Source: Clostridia bacterium
GTDB lineage: Bacteria; Bacillota; Clostridia; Oscillospirales; Acutalibacteraceae
Reading direction: 5' to 3'
Length of the DNA: 37,428 bases
NCBI GenBank assembly: GCA_017521365.1
Contig: JAFXCT010000086.1
Location: 1-37,428, forward strand
Below are positions 25,067 through 32,170 of the stretch, piece after piece. The notes under the pieces are model-generated. The model searched no databases. It was not told where the DNA came from and saw nothing but the letters and a program-made list of their open reading frames with translations. Each line of letters opens with the position of its first letter. Within the stretch, counting starts at the first letter, position 1. The position numbers and the translations under genes were made by a program.

Positions 25067-25423
25067 ATGAAGGTTTCCGAAATTATGAAAGTGCTTGATG
25101 CCGAGCTGGTTTACGGCGAGGAATTTCTCGACCGAGAGGTTCAATCTGCCTGCGGCAGCGATATGATGAGCGACGTGCTTGCATACGTTAAAGAGCAGGC
25201 TGTACTGCTGACGGGTCTTGTTAATCCGCAGGTTGTACGCACGGCTGAAATGATGGATATGAAGTGCATCGTTTTTGTCCGCGGCAAAAGCCCCGACCTC
25301 GGTATGATTGAGCTTGCCGAGGAGAACGGAATTCCCCTGCTCAAAACAAAGCGTGAAATGTTCACCTCCTGCGGTATTCTTTACGAAAACGGTCTGCGCG
25401 GCGGCGCACACAGACCCGAATAA
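25067..25423 (+). CDS. DRTGG-domain protein 1
   Basis: A 118-residue protein resembling a stand-alone DRTGG domain, a putative small-ligand sensor first noted in phosphotransacetylases and CBS proteins. The visible order is MKVSEIMKVLDAELVYG, the CGSDMMSDVLAYVKEQAVLLTG block, CIVFVRGKSPD and ENGIPLLKTKREMFTSCGILYENGL. It is first in an operon with an RsbW-like ATPase, a hydrogenase-like protein, a second DRTGG protein and a PHP enzyme. This gene association recurs in Clostridia, as far as I recall. GAAAGGAG precedes the ATG. Confidence 0.78.
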   Translation: MKVSEIMKVLDAELVYGEEFLDREVQSACGSDMMSDVLAYVKEQAVLLTGLVNPQVVRTAEMMDMKCIVFVRGKSPDLGMIELAEENGIPLLKTKREMFTSCGILYENGLRGGAHRPE

Positions 25424-25436
25424 GGAGGCGGAAGAT

Positions 25437-25862
25437 TTGTCTGATACGATTAAATTACACTACGACGTTGACGGCAGGGATTTTACCCGTGCAGGCGAAG
25501 CTTCGGGAAAAATCAAGAAAACGCTTAAGGATATAGGCTTTCCGCCCGAAGTTATCCGCAACACGGCAATTGCCGTTTACGAGGCGGAAATCAACCTTGT
25601 AATTCACGCAGGCGGCGGCGAAATCGACGTTGAAATTGCACCCGACTACGTTGAGGTTATTCTCACCGACCACGGCCCGGGTATTGAAAACGTTGAGCTT
25701 GCAATGCAGGAGGGCTACTCCACCGCCCCCGACCAGGTGCGTGCGCTGGGCTTCGGCGCAGGTATGGGCCTGCCCAACATAAAAAAATATACAGATGAAA
25801 TGAAAATTGATACCGTCCTTGGCGAAGGCACGGTTATGACACTTAAAATTTACGTTAAGTAA
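25437..25862 (+). CDS. Anti-sigma-factor-type ATP-binding protein (RsbW-like GHKL)
   Basis: A 141-residue GHKL ATPase of the RsbW/SpoIIAB class, which bind and phosphorylate partner proteins or act as switch kinases. It has the N-box-like AVYEAEINLVIHAGG, the G1-like LTDHGPGIENVE and the G2-like GFGAGMGLPNIKKYTDE. The start is TTG 25437 with AAGGAGG upstream; the longer frame from 25308 overlaps the previous gene and is rejected. No sigma factor or STAS antagonist is encoded beside it, so its partner is open. It may be one of the DRTGG proteins or the hydrogenase-like protein (inference). Confidence 0.85.
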   Translation: MSDTIKLHYDVDGRDFTRAGEASGKIKKTLKDIGFPPEVIRNTAIAVYEAEINLVIHAGGGEIDVEIAPDYVEVILTDHGPGIENVELAMQEGYSTAPDQVRALGFGAGMGLPNIKKYTDEMKIDTVLGEGTVMTLKIYVK

Positions 25863-25871
25863 ATTTTAAGT

Positions 25872-25994
25872 AAATGCAAAGTGCAAAATGCATAATGCAA
25901 AATTAAGGGTCGCTACGCTCCGATTATAATTTTATAACGGGTGAGGGCGTAGCCCTCCCACAATTTTGCACTTTACACTTTGCATTTTGCACTT
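25872..25994. repeat. MITE-like inverted-repeat element, copy 2
   Basis: 123 bp, the same family as 20594-20707, with arms AAATGCAAAGTGCAAAATG and CTTTGCATTTTGCACTT. The centre has GGGTCGCTACGCTCC and GAGGGCGTAGCCCTC. Compared with copy 1, T to A in the first motif is matched by A to T in the second, which keeps the pairing. It lies inside the hydrogenase-type operon, between the ATPase and hydrogenase genes. Confidence 0.85.
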
Positions 25995-26022
25995 CAAAAA
26001 TGCTGCAATTCAGGAGGAAGAA

Positions 26023-27321
26023 ATGTCAGACTTCTACCATTCCGTGCGGTTGGATTCGGAAAAGTGCCGTGGCTGTACAAACTGCATCAAGCGCTGTCCC
26101 ACGGGCGCAATCCGAGTGCGTGAGGGTAAGGCACATATAATCAAAGAGCGCTGTATTGACTGCGGTGAATGTATACGTGTGTGCCCGTACCACGCAAAAT
26201 CGGCCGAATACGATTCACTTGAACAGATACATAATTTCAAATACAAGGTTGCCGTGCCTGCGCCTGCGCTTTACGGCCAGTTCAATAATCTGGACGATGT
26301 TGACTACGTGCTGACCGCTCTTAAAAAGCTCGGCTTTGACGATGTTGTTGAGGTTGCGAAGGCGGCTGAGCTTGTAAGCGATGCGACGAGGAAGCTTTTT
26401 GAACAGGGTATGCTCAAAAAGCCCGTAATTTCCTCTGCCTGCCCTGCGGTTGTAAGGCTGATAAGGGTAAATTACCCCAACCTTATTGAGCACGTTGTGC
26501 CGCTGACCTCTCCTATGGAGGTTGCCGGCGGCATAGCAAGAGAAAAAGCAAAAAAGGACACGGGACTTGACGACAGCGATATCGGAGTATTCTTTATTAC
26601 GCCGTGCCCTGCAAAGGTAACTGCGCTCAAATCACCCGTCTGCCTTGAAAAATCCAATATCAACGGCGCAATTGCAATCAAGGATATCTACCCTGCCCTT
26701 GTTCACGAAATGAACCACCTTACCCAAACGCAGACCATAAAGGATTCGGGCGTTATCGGTGTCGGCTGGGCTACGGGCGGCGGCGAGGCAAATTCACTCC
26801 TCAAGGACAACTGCCTTGCGGCGGACGGAATTGACAACGTGATAAGTATTCTCAACGAGCTTGAGGACGAAAAGCTGCCCGATATAGAGTTTATTGAGCT
26901 CAACGCCTGCACGGGCGGCTGTGTCGGCGGTGCGCTGACTTATGAAAACCCCTACGTTGCAAAGGCAAGAATAAAGCGCCTGCGCAAATATCTGCCCGTT
27001 TCGTGCAACAGACTTGATACGGTACAGGTGCCCGACAATATGTTCTGGCACAAGGCACTTCAGGCAACCGACGTTATGAAGCTTGCGGATACCGTGCCCG
27101 AGGCAATGAGAAAAATGGCGCAAAAGCGTGAAATTCTCGACAAGCTTCCCGGTCTGGACTGCGGCACCTGCGGTGCGCCCTCGTGTGCGGCGCTTGCAGA
27201 CGATATAGTCAGGGGCTTTGCCTCGGAAAAGGACTGCGTCTTTATGCTGCGTGACCAGCTCAGCGGAGTTGACCGTGAGCTTATTCCTGCACCCTACAGA
27301 GCAAAAGAAAAGGACGAATGA
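26023..27321 (+). CDS. Divergent [FeFe]-hydrogenase-like protein, putative sensory type (group C/D)
   Basis: 432 residues. The N-terminus holds two [4Fe-4S] motifs (CRGCTNCIKRCP at 15-26, CIDCGECIRVCP at 44-55). The H-cluster domain keeps all four cluster cysteines: Cys140 (SSACPA, L1), Cys195 (TPCPAK, L2), and Cys296 and Cys300 (NACTGGCVGG, L3). Canonical enzymes read TSCCPxW, MPCxxK and MACxxGC. Here the proton-relay Cys is Ala139 and both Met positions are changed (Thr194, Asn295), as in the low-activity, presumed sensory groups. A C-terminal Fe-S domain has Cys380, Cys383, Cys388 and Cys405 (LDCGTCGAPSC). The start is ATG 26023 behind GGAGG; the frame from 25966 begins in the repeat. The likely role is redox or hydrogen sensing (inference). 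DRTGG protein 2 overlaps its end by 4 bases. Confidence 0.85.
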   Translation: MSDFYHSVRLDSEKCRGCTNCIKRCPTGAIRVREGKAHIIKERCIDCGECIRVCPYHAKSAEYDSLEQIHNFKYKVAVPAPALYGQFNNLDDVDYVLTALKKLGFDDVVEVAKAAELVSDATRKLFEQGMLKKPVISSACPAVVRLIRVNYPNLIEHVVPLTSPMEVAGGIAREKAKKDTGLDDSDIGVFFITPCPAKVTALKSPVCLEKSNINGAIAIKDIYPALVHEMNHLTQTQTIKDSGVIGVGWATGGGEANSLLKDNCLAADGIDNVISILNELEDEKLPDIEFIELNACTGGCVGGALTYENPYVAKARIKRLRKYLPVSCNRLDTVQVPDNMFWHKALQATDVMKLADTVPEAMRKMAQKREILDKLPGLDCGTCGAPSCAALADDIVRGFASEKDCVFMLRDQLSGVDRELIPAPYRAKEKDE

Positions 27322-27656
27322 TTATGACAGTAAAAACACTTATAGAAGAATTTTCGCTTGAGGTTCTCTGCGGCGCTGAGCTGGCAGAAAAAAAGCAAAT
27401 TACGGGCGGCTACTGCGGCGACCTTCTGAGCTGGGTTATGTCCAAGGCCAAAGAGGGTGACTGCTGGCTGACCGTTATGGGTAACGTAAACTCCGTGGGC
27501 GTTGCCGTGCTTGCCGACGTTGCCTGCATACTGCTCACCGAAAACGCCGTGTTTGACGATGATGCTCTCACCCGTGCAAAGCAGAACGGCGTAATAGTTC
27601 TCCGCTCGGCGGAAAGTGCATTTGACCTGGGCGCAAGGATTGCAAAGCTGATATGA
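27318..27656 (+). CDS. DRTGG-domain protein 2
   Basis: A 112-residue second member of the DRTGG-like family, diverged from the first. The order VKTLIEEFSLEVLCG, KKQITGGYCGDLLSWVMSKAKEGDCWLTVMG, ILLTENAVFDDDALTRAKQNGVIVLRS follows the same fold plan, and here the GGYCGDLLSWVM motif is better kept. The start at ATG 27318 overlaps the hydrogenase-like stop by 4 bases; ATG 27324 is an alternative two codons in. Its end overlaps the PHP gene by 4 bases. The tight coupling suggests a fixed ratio of products. Confidence 0.8.
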   Translation: MIMTVKTLIEEFSLEVLCGAELAEKKQITGGYCGDLLSWVMSKAKEGDCWLTVMGNVNSVGVAVLADVACILLTENAVFDDDALTRAKQNGVIVLRSAESAFDLGARIAKLI

Positions 27657-28363
27657 GCCTGTTTTACGATTTTCACATTCACTCCTGCCTCTCCCCCTGC
27701 GCCGAGGAGGATATGACACCGTACAACCTCGTAAACCTTTCGGCAATTATGGGTATGGAGGCTATAGCCCTCACCGACCACAACTCCTGCCAGAACTGCG
27801 GTGCGGCTATGCGGGCAGGCGAGCAGGCAGGAATAACCGTAATTCCCGGAATGGAGCTTTGCACCTGCGAGGAGGTACACGTTGTGTGCCTTTTTGAAGA
27901 GCTGAAAGCGGCAGAGGAATTTTCCGACCTTGTTTTGCGCGGTGTTCCGCAGATTAAGAACAGACCCGAAATTTTCGGCACACAGTTAATAATGGATGAA
28001 ACCGACAATATACTCGGCGAGCAGGAAATATTGCTAACCACGGCGAGCAGTATTTCAATTGACAGCGTTGAAAAATTAGTTGACGGCTACGGCGGAGTGT
28101 GCTATCCTGCACATATAGACCGAAGCAGCTACAGCGTTATTTCAAACCTTGGTATGATAACCCCCGAAATGGGCTTTGAGGTTGCGGAGGTTTCGCCTAT
28201 GGGCGACATGCACGCCTTAAAAGAAAAATTTCCCGTGCTGAACGATATGAAAATTCTCACCTCGTCCGATGCTCACAGGCTTGAAAGCCTGCGTCCTGCC
28301 GAGCTGAGCCTTCACACGGAAAACAACATAAAAAGCATTATCAGGCATTTGAAAAACAGATAA
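27653..28363 (+). CDS. PHP-domain metal-dependent phosphoesterase
   Basis: A 236-residue PHP hydrolase. The metal-binding motifs are DFHIHSCLSPC (His8, His10), ALTDHNSCQNC, PGMELCTCEEVHVVCLF, CYPAHIDRSSYS and TSSDAHRLESL, the usual trinuclear metal set. PHP enzymes of this size hydrolyse nucleotides, oligonucleotides or histidinol phosphate; the substrate cannot be read from sequence. Translation is coupled to the second DRTGG gene by a 4-base overlap. A nucleotide second messenger or 3'-phosphorylated nucleotide as substrate would fit a signalling operon (inference). Confidence 0.88.
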   Translation: MSLFYDFHIHSCLSPCAEEDMTPYNLVNLSAIMGMEAIALTDHNSCQNCGAAMRAGEQAGITVIPGMELCTCEEVHVVCLFEELKAAEEFSDLVLRGVPQIKNRPEIFGTQLIMDETDNILGEQEILLTTASSISIDSVEKLVDGYGGVCYPAHIDRSSYSVISNLGMITPEMGFEVAEVSPMGDMHALKEKFPVLNDMKILTSSDAHRLESLRPAELSLHTENNIKSIIRHLKNR

Positions 28364-28380
28364 AGAAAGGAAAGAGAATA

Positions 28381-29295
28381 ATGAAAAAGGGACTTTGTAT
28401 TCTGCTCGTTTTCGCCGTAATTTTCTGCCTTGCGGCCTGCGGCAAGAACGGCAACAAGGGCGAAATTTACACACCGCCCTACACGGAGGTTATAACCTTT
28501 GAGGACGGTGAAACCGCAATTTACGAGGTTATGACGGATGCCGAGGGTGAGCCCGTAACGGACAGCGAGGGTATAACCGAGCTCGTGCCCTACGACCCGC
28601 CCGTAACCGAGGACGGCGGCTATCTTGTAACAACCCCCGAGGGTGAAACTATCAAGCAGTCACAGACAACTGCCGCACAGAGCGTAGAGGTTGATTACGA
28701 TATTATCGACCTTGAAACAACTGTACCCGCCGCAAACGAAACCACAGCAAAAACAGACGCAACAACCAACAAGGAAGAAACCACCACTATCCCTGCCGAA
28801 ACCACGGCAAAGGCTGACGGCGGTGCACTCCAGACACCCGACACTGGCAATGAGCCGACAACGCTCAAGGAAATTCCCGAAGGCGAAACCTATGCGCTAA
28901 GCGGCACGCTTTCAAAGGAGGACGCACAGAAGCTCGTCGGCATACTCAACATTCCCAACCCCTTTGACGAAGCACTTGCTTCGGGCGATTTCTACCTTGC
29001 AGAGGAAAAGCTTCCCGACTACCTTGCAAGCATTGAAAACGCAGTAAGACGCATAAAGGAAGACAAGAAGCTGTACAAATACGTAGGCAATCAGAATCTG
29101 CAGATGTGGTACGACTATATGGTTGAGGCCGCTGACAGATACGCCGTGTTTATGGGCGTTGTAAGAGGTACGGAGGGTGAAAAGCCCGGCAAGGCCTTCT
29201 TCGCAACCTACGAGGATTTCCAGAATTACTACCGCTTCTCCCTGCAGGTTTATTACCATATGCAAAACGGTGCGGAAAGAATAATGTATTCGTAA
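28381..29295 (+). CDS. Lipoprotein with acidic repeat linker
   Basis: Family not recognised. A lipoprotein signal peptide ends LAAC with Cys at residue 20. Residues about 35-100 carry a VMTDAEGEPVTDSEG-type repeat like that of the protein at 2957-3979, followed by a Thr/Ala/Glu-rich linker (about 110-165). The last 125 residues are helical in character (KLPDYLASIENAVRRIKEDKKLY, MWYDYMVEAADRY, FQNYYRFSLQVYYHM). It starts 17 bases after the PHP gene with AAAGGAAAGAG upstream and may be the last gene of that operon. A functional link is unproven. A hairpin array and a terminator follow. Confidence 0.82.
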   Translation: MKKGLCILLVFAVIFCLAACGKNGNKGEIYTPPYTEVITFEDGETAIYEVMTDAEGEPVTDSEGITELVPYDPPVTEDGGYLVTTPEGETIKQSQTTAAQSVEVDYDIIDLETTVPAANETTAKTDATTNKEETTTIPAETTAKADGGALQTPDTGNEPTTLKEIPEGETYALSGTLSKEDAQKLVGILNIPNPFDEALASGDFYLAEEKLPDYLASIENAVRRIKEDKKLYKYVGNQNLQMWYDYMVEAADRYAVFMGVVRGTEGEKPGKAFFATYEDFQNYYRFSLQVYYHMQNGAERIMYS

Positions 29296-29299
29296 TAAG

Positions 29300-29472
29300 A
29301 ACTAAGTTTGCCCTTCGGGCAAGTGAAGTTGTCTGCGACAGTGAAGTTCACTTCGTGAGTGAAGTTTGCTTCGCAAGTGATAAGGCAAACTTAACTTCAC
29401 TGTGAGCAAGGCGAACAACTTCACTATTTACAACGTAAAAAACTTCACTTTTGCTTTTGCAAAAACTTCACT
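29300..29472. repeat. Array of 9-nt AGTGAAGTT/AACTTCACT boxes alternating with mini-hairpins
   Basis: Forward boxes AACTAAGTT (29300-29308), AGTGAAGTT (29322-29330, 29340-29348, 29358-29366) and a degenerate AGTGATAAG (29376-29384) are separated by tiny palindromes: TGCCCTTCGGGCA, GTCTGCGAC, CACTTCGTG and TGCTTCGCA. After 29393 the box appears inverted as AACTTCACT (29393-29401, 29417-29425, 29441-29449, 29464-29472), with spacers including ATTTACAACGTAAAA and TTTGCTTTTGCAAA. The array is therefore roughly mirror-symmetric. There is no coding capacity. Confidence 0.85.
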
Positions 29473-29473
29473 A

Positions 29474-29511
29474 AAAAACTCTCCCGTGAGATAATCACAG
29501 GAGAGTTTTTT
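29474..29511. terminator. Bidirectional intrinsic terminator
   Basis: AAAAACTCTCC and GGAGAGTTTTTT form a stem with an inner TGA/TCA pairing. T-runs exist on both strands, so it can end the feo operon from the right and the lipoprotein unit from the left. Confidence 0.8.
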
Positions 29512-29539
29512 AAGTATGTATGTTATAAAAAGAGGAAAT

Positions 29540-29710
29540 TTATTTGCTTTCTGTCTGTGAGCAGCCGCAGCCGCAACCGCAGGATTTTGCACAAGAGTCC
29601 GAATAGGGACAGCCTATGCACTTTTTGCCGCTTTTCTTGGCTTTGTAAATATATATACCTGCAAGGGCAACAATCAACAACACAACTGCGATAATAATAT
29701 AGTTTTCCAT
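29540..29710 (-). CDS. FeoB-associated Cys-rich membrane protein
   Basis: A small protein of 56 residues, read directly from the minus strand. MENYIIIAVVLLIVALAGIY is one membrane segment, followed by a basic stretch (KAKKSGKK) and a Cys-rich tail (CIGCPYSDSC, then SCGCGCGC). This is the layout of the small Cys-rich proteins found after feoB in Bacillota, which probably assist iron transfer at the membrane. AAAGGGGTG precedes the ATG. It is the last gene of the feo operon, 23 bases after feoB. Confidence 0.85.
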   Translation of the reverse strand: MENYIIIAVVLLIVALAGIYIYKAKKSGKKCIGCPYSDSCAKSCGCGCGCSQTESK

Positions 29711-29733
29711 TCGGACACCCCTTTCATTTTCTG

Positions 29734-31749
29734 TTACTTATTTACCGACGTTTTGCTTTTTGCTTTTTCTTCCTTTTCTTTTTCTGCCTGCTTACCTGCC
29801 CTGATACCGAGCACAGCGAGAATACCTGCAAACACCGCAACAGCTATAAGACCGGGGAAGAAGCCTGCGCCGAAAGCACCTGTTGTGATAAGTGTACCAA
29901 TCTGGTAAACAAGGAAGCCGACCGTAAAGCCTGTACCGAGCTGAAGTCCGATACCTGCAAAAAGCCATTTTGCACTTTTGAGCTCGCTGTTCATTGCGCC
30001 GATTGCCGCAAAGCAGGGCGGTGAATAGAGGTTGAACATAAGGTATGCAAGGGCGGCAACCTTTGTAATTGCCATAACGCCTGCAACCTCACTGCCTGCA
30101 CCTTCCATCATTGCAAGTTCTTCCGTGTCGATAAGATTCTCAAGTCCTACAAAGCAAACCGCAAGAGTACCGACAACGTTTTCCTTTGCAATAAAGCCTG
30201 TAACAGCAGCTGCTGCAAGCTGCCAGGAGAGAACACCGACAACGGGAACAAGAAGATAAGCAAACGGGCCTGCGATTGAAGCGAGGATTGATGTGTCTGC
30301 AGTTTCGGCAGGAGTAAAGCTCCAGGTAAACGACTGCATAACCTGAACGGCTGTGTTGCAAAGCAGAATAATCGTAGCCGCCTTTATAACGTACTCCTTG
30401 CCGCGGCTGAGCATAGCCATTGTTGCTCTGCCAAGGCTCGGTAATTTATACTCGGGCAGTTCAATAATGAAGAACGACCTTTTTGCGCCTGCGCCCGTAA
30501 TTTTATTGATAACGAGTGCGCCGAAGAAAATTATTGCTATACCCACAAAATACATCAGCGGACCGACCCACGAGGCATCCTCAAAAAATGCGCCTGCAAA
30601 AAGGCCGATTACGGGCAGCTTTGCACCGCACGGCATAAAGGGCGCAAGCAAGGCTGTTGCCCTGCGCTCACGCTCGTTGCGGATTGTGCGGCAAGCCATA
30701 ACGCCGGGAATTGCACAGCCCGTGCCGATAACGAAGGGAATGACGGATTTTCCGCTCAAGCCTACCTTTTTGAAAATCGGGTCAAGCACGACGGAAACAC
30801 GTGCCATATAGCTGCAATCCTCAAGCAGAGCAATAAGGAAGTACATAACCATAACAAGCGGCAGGAAGCCGATAACGGCAATTACGCCGCCGATTACGCC
30901 GTCAACAAGCAGGGCGTAGAGAAGCGGATTGGCGTTTGAAAGCATACCGCCTACCCATTCCTGACCCTTTTCGAGCACAGCGGTAAGCCAATCGGCAATC
31001 CAAACACCGGGACCTGCCTGCGAAATCCAGAAAACGAGGAACATTACAACGGCGAAAATCGGTATGCCGAGAAATCTGTTTGTAAGCAGGGCATCTATTT
31101 TATCGTGAACGTTTCTTTCTCTTGTGAAAACCTTACGCTTTTCAACTGACCTGACAACACCGTTTACAAACTCAAAGCGTCTTCTGTCCGCCGCCTTGAC
31201 GGATGCCTTGTCGGAAAGGTTCACGCCACCGTCGATATACGGAGCCTTCTGTCCCCTGCCGACAAGCTCAACAGCCGCCGCAACAACCTCTTCCAGACCC
31301 TCGCCGGTGGTGGAAACGGTTGTAACTACCGGACAGCCGAGTTTAGCCGAAAGAGCCTTTGTGTCAATATCGGTTTCCTTCCTTTTGTTGATATCTGTCT
31401 TGTTGAGGGCAATGACAACGGGTATGTTGAGCTCAAGAAGCTGAGTCGTGAAGAAAAGGCTTCTGCTTAAATTCGTTGCATCAACTATGTTAATAATAAC
31501 ATCGGGCTTTTCGTTCTTTATGTAAGTGCTTGTAACGCTTTCCTCCGAGGTGAAAGGCGACATTGAGTAAGCGCCGGGCAGGTCAACTGCCGTAAGCGCC
31601 GCACCGCTGTATAAACTTTTTCTGACAGCGTGTTCCTTTTTGTCAACGGTAACGCCCGCCCAATTACCGACCTTTTCACTCTGACCGGTAAGAGCGTTGT
31701 ACATCGTTGTTTTGCCGCTGTTCGGGTTTCCTGCCAAAGCTATACGCAC
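29734..31749 (-). CDS. feoB: Ferrous iron transport protein B
   Basis: Membrane GTPase for Fe(II) uptake. The 671-residue protein has a G domain with G1 GNPNSGKTT (residues 7-15), G2 around WAGVTV, G3 DLPGAYS and G4 NKTD. A polytopic membrane part follows with the Gate motifs (GVIGGVIAVIGFLPLVMVMYFLIALLED; GTGCAIPGVMACRTI) and a lysine-rich tail. I chose GTG 31749, which gives the usual MRIALAGNPNSGKTT start and lies 8 bases after GGAGG; GTG 31758 touches the ribosome binding site. It lies downstream of feoA with an iron box between them, and upstream of the Cys-rich protein. Confidence 0.96.
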   Translation of the reverse strand: MRIALAGNPNSGKTTMYNALTGQSEKVGNWAGVTVDKKEHAVRKSLYSGAALTAVDLPGAYSMSPFTSEESVTSTYIKNEKPDVIINIVDATNLSRSLFFTTQLLELNIPVVIALNKTDINKRKETDIDTKALSAKLGCPVVTTVSTTGEGLEEVVAAAVELVGRGQKAPYIDGGVNLSDKASVKAADRRRFEFVNGVVRSVEKRKVFTRERNVHDKIDALLTNRFLGIPIFAVVMFLVFWISQAGPGVWIADWLTAVLEKGQEWVGGMLSNANPLLYALLVDGVIGGVIAVIGFLPLVMVMYFLIALLEDCSYMARVSVVLDPIFKKVGLSGKSVIPFVIGTGCAIPGVMACRTIRNERERRATALLAPFMPCGAKLPVIGLFAGAFFEDASWVGPLMYFVGIAIIFFGALVINKITGAGAKRSFFIIELPEYKLPSLGRATMAMLSRGKEYVIKAATIILLCNTAVQVMQSFTWSFTPAETADTSILASIAGPFAYLLVPVVGVLSWQLAAAAVTGFIAKENVVGTLAVCFVGLENLIDTEELAMMEGAGSEVAGVMAITKVAALAYLMFNLYSPPCFAAIGAMNSELKSAKWLFAGIGLQLGTGFTVGFLVYQIGTLITTGAFGAGFFPGLIAVAVFAGILAVLGIRAGKQAEKEKEEKAKSKTSVNK

Positions 31750-31775
31750 CCGACACACCTCCTAAATATACCGTT

Positions 31776-31795
31776 AGGTTAGCCAAGGCTAACCT
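31776..31795. promoter_or_regulatory. DtxR-type iron box between feoA and feoB
   Basis: A perfect inverted repeat AGGTTAGCC-AA-GGCTAACCT. It contains the core TTAGCNNNNGCTAA shared with two sites upstream of feoA. Its position in the feoA-feoB gap suggests separate control of feoB, though I see no convincing promoter there. Confidence 0.75.
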
Positions 31796-31830
31796 CATTC
31801 CGTAAAAAAAGCAATCCTGCGATTACCGTT

Positions 31831-32052
31831 TTATATATCAAAAACCCGTATCGCCTGTGACAGCTGACGGTCGATACAATATCTGCTGTCCTTGACCGAC
31901 ATAACGCAGGTATTGCGCTGACGGGCAATAACCGTTACAGGCTCACCGCTGTAGCAGCCGAGGGAAAAGAGGAAATCCTCAAGCTCTCCGTCGTCCGTTT
32001 CAATGCGGTCTATTATGTATTCTTTTCCTTCCTGTGCCGAAAAAAGAGTCAT
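31831..32052 (-). CDS. feoA: Ferrous iron transport protein A
   Basis: A 73-residue SH3-like partner of FeoB. The order EGKEYIIDRIETDDGELEDFLFSLGCYSGEPVTVIARQRNTCVMSVKDSRYCIDRQLSQAIRV matches FeoA, with the LGCYSGEPV region and the final ID(R)QLSQAIRV strand. I chose ATG 32052, behind AGGAGAAAGG; the frame opening at 32076 starts inside the iron box. It leads the feo operon behind an excellent promoter whose start region carries an iron box, so repression by an iron-bound regulator is expected. Confidence 0.92.
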   Translation of the reverse strand: MTLFSAQEGKEYIIDRIETDDGELEDFLFSLGCYSGEPVTVIARQRNTCVMSVKDSRYCIDRQLSQAIRVFDI

Positions 32053-32076
32053 AGCCTTTCTCCTAAATACAATCAA

Positions 32077-32090
32077 TTAGCCTATGCTAA
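32077..32090. promoter_or_regulatory. DtxR-type iron box at the feoA start site
   Basis: TTAGCCTATGCTAA, an inverted repeat (TTAGC-N4-GCTAA). It begins 8 bases downstream of the feoA -10 element and covers the expected transcription start, the classic position for a repressor site. Confidence 0.78.
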
Positions 32091-32098
32091 CTGACTAA

Positions 32099-32127
32099 AT
32101 TATATCGCCGCAACGCTCAAAAGTCAA
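32099..32127 (-). promoter_or_regulatory. feoA promoter
   Basis: On the minus strand, TTGACT (32122-32127), a 17-nt spacer and TATAAT (32099-32104), just upstream of the iron box. Confidence 0.82.
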
Positions 32128-32170
32128 CGTTTTTTCCTCGGATTTTCCAATTTCGGCAGTATGCCGAAAA

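Noticed and set aside
25966-26022. N-terminal extension of the hydrogenase-like protein
   Set aside because: The extension reads through the repeat element and lacks a ribosome binding site; ATG 26023 follows GGAGG.
29300-29472. Possible CRISPR array
   Set aside because: Repeats are only 9 nt, spacers are 9-15 nt and self-palindromic, orientation flips midway and no cas gene is nearby.
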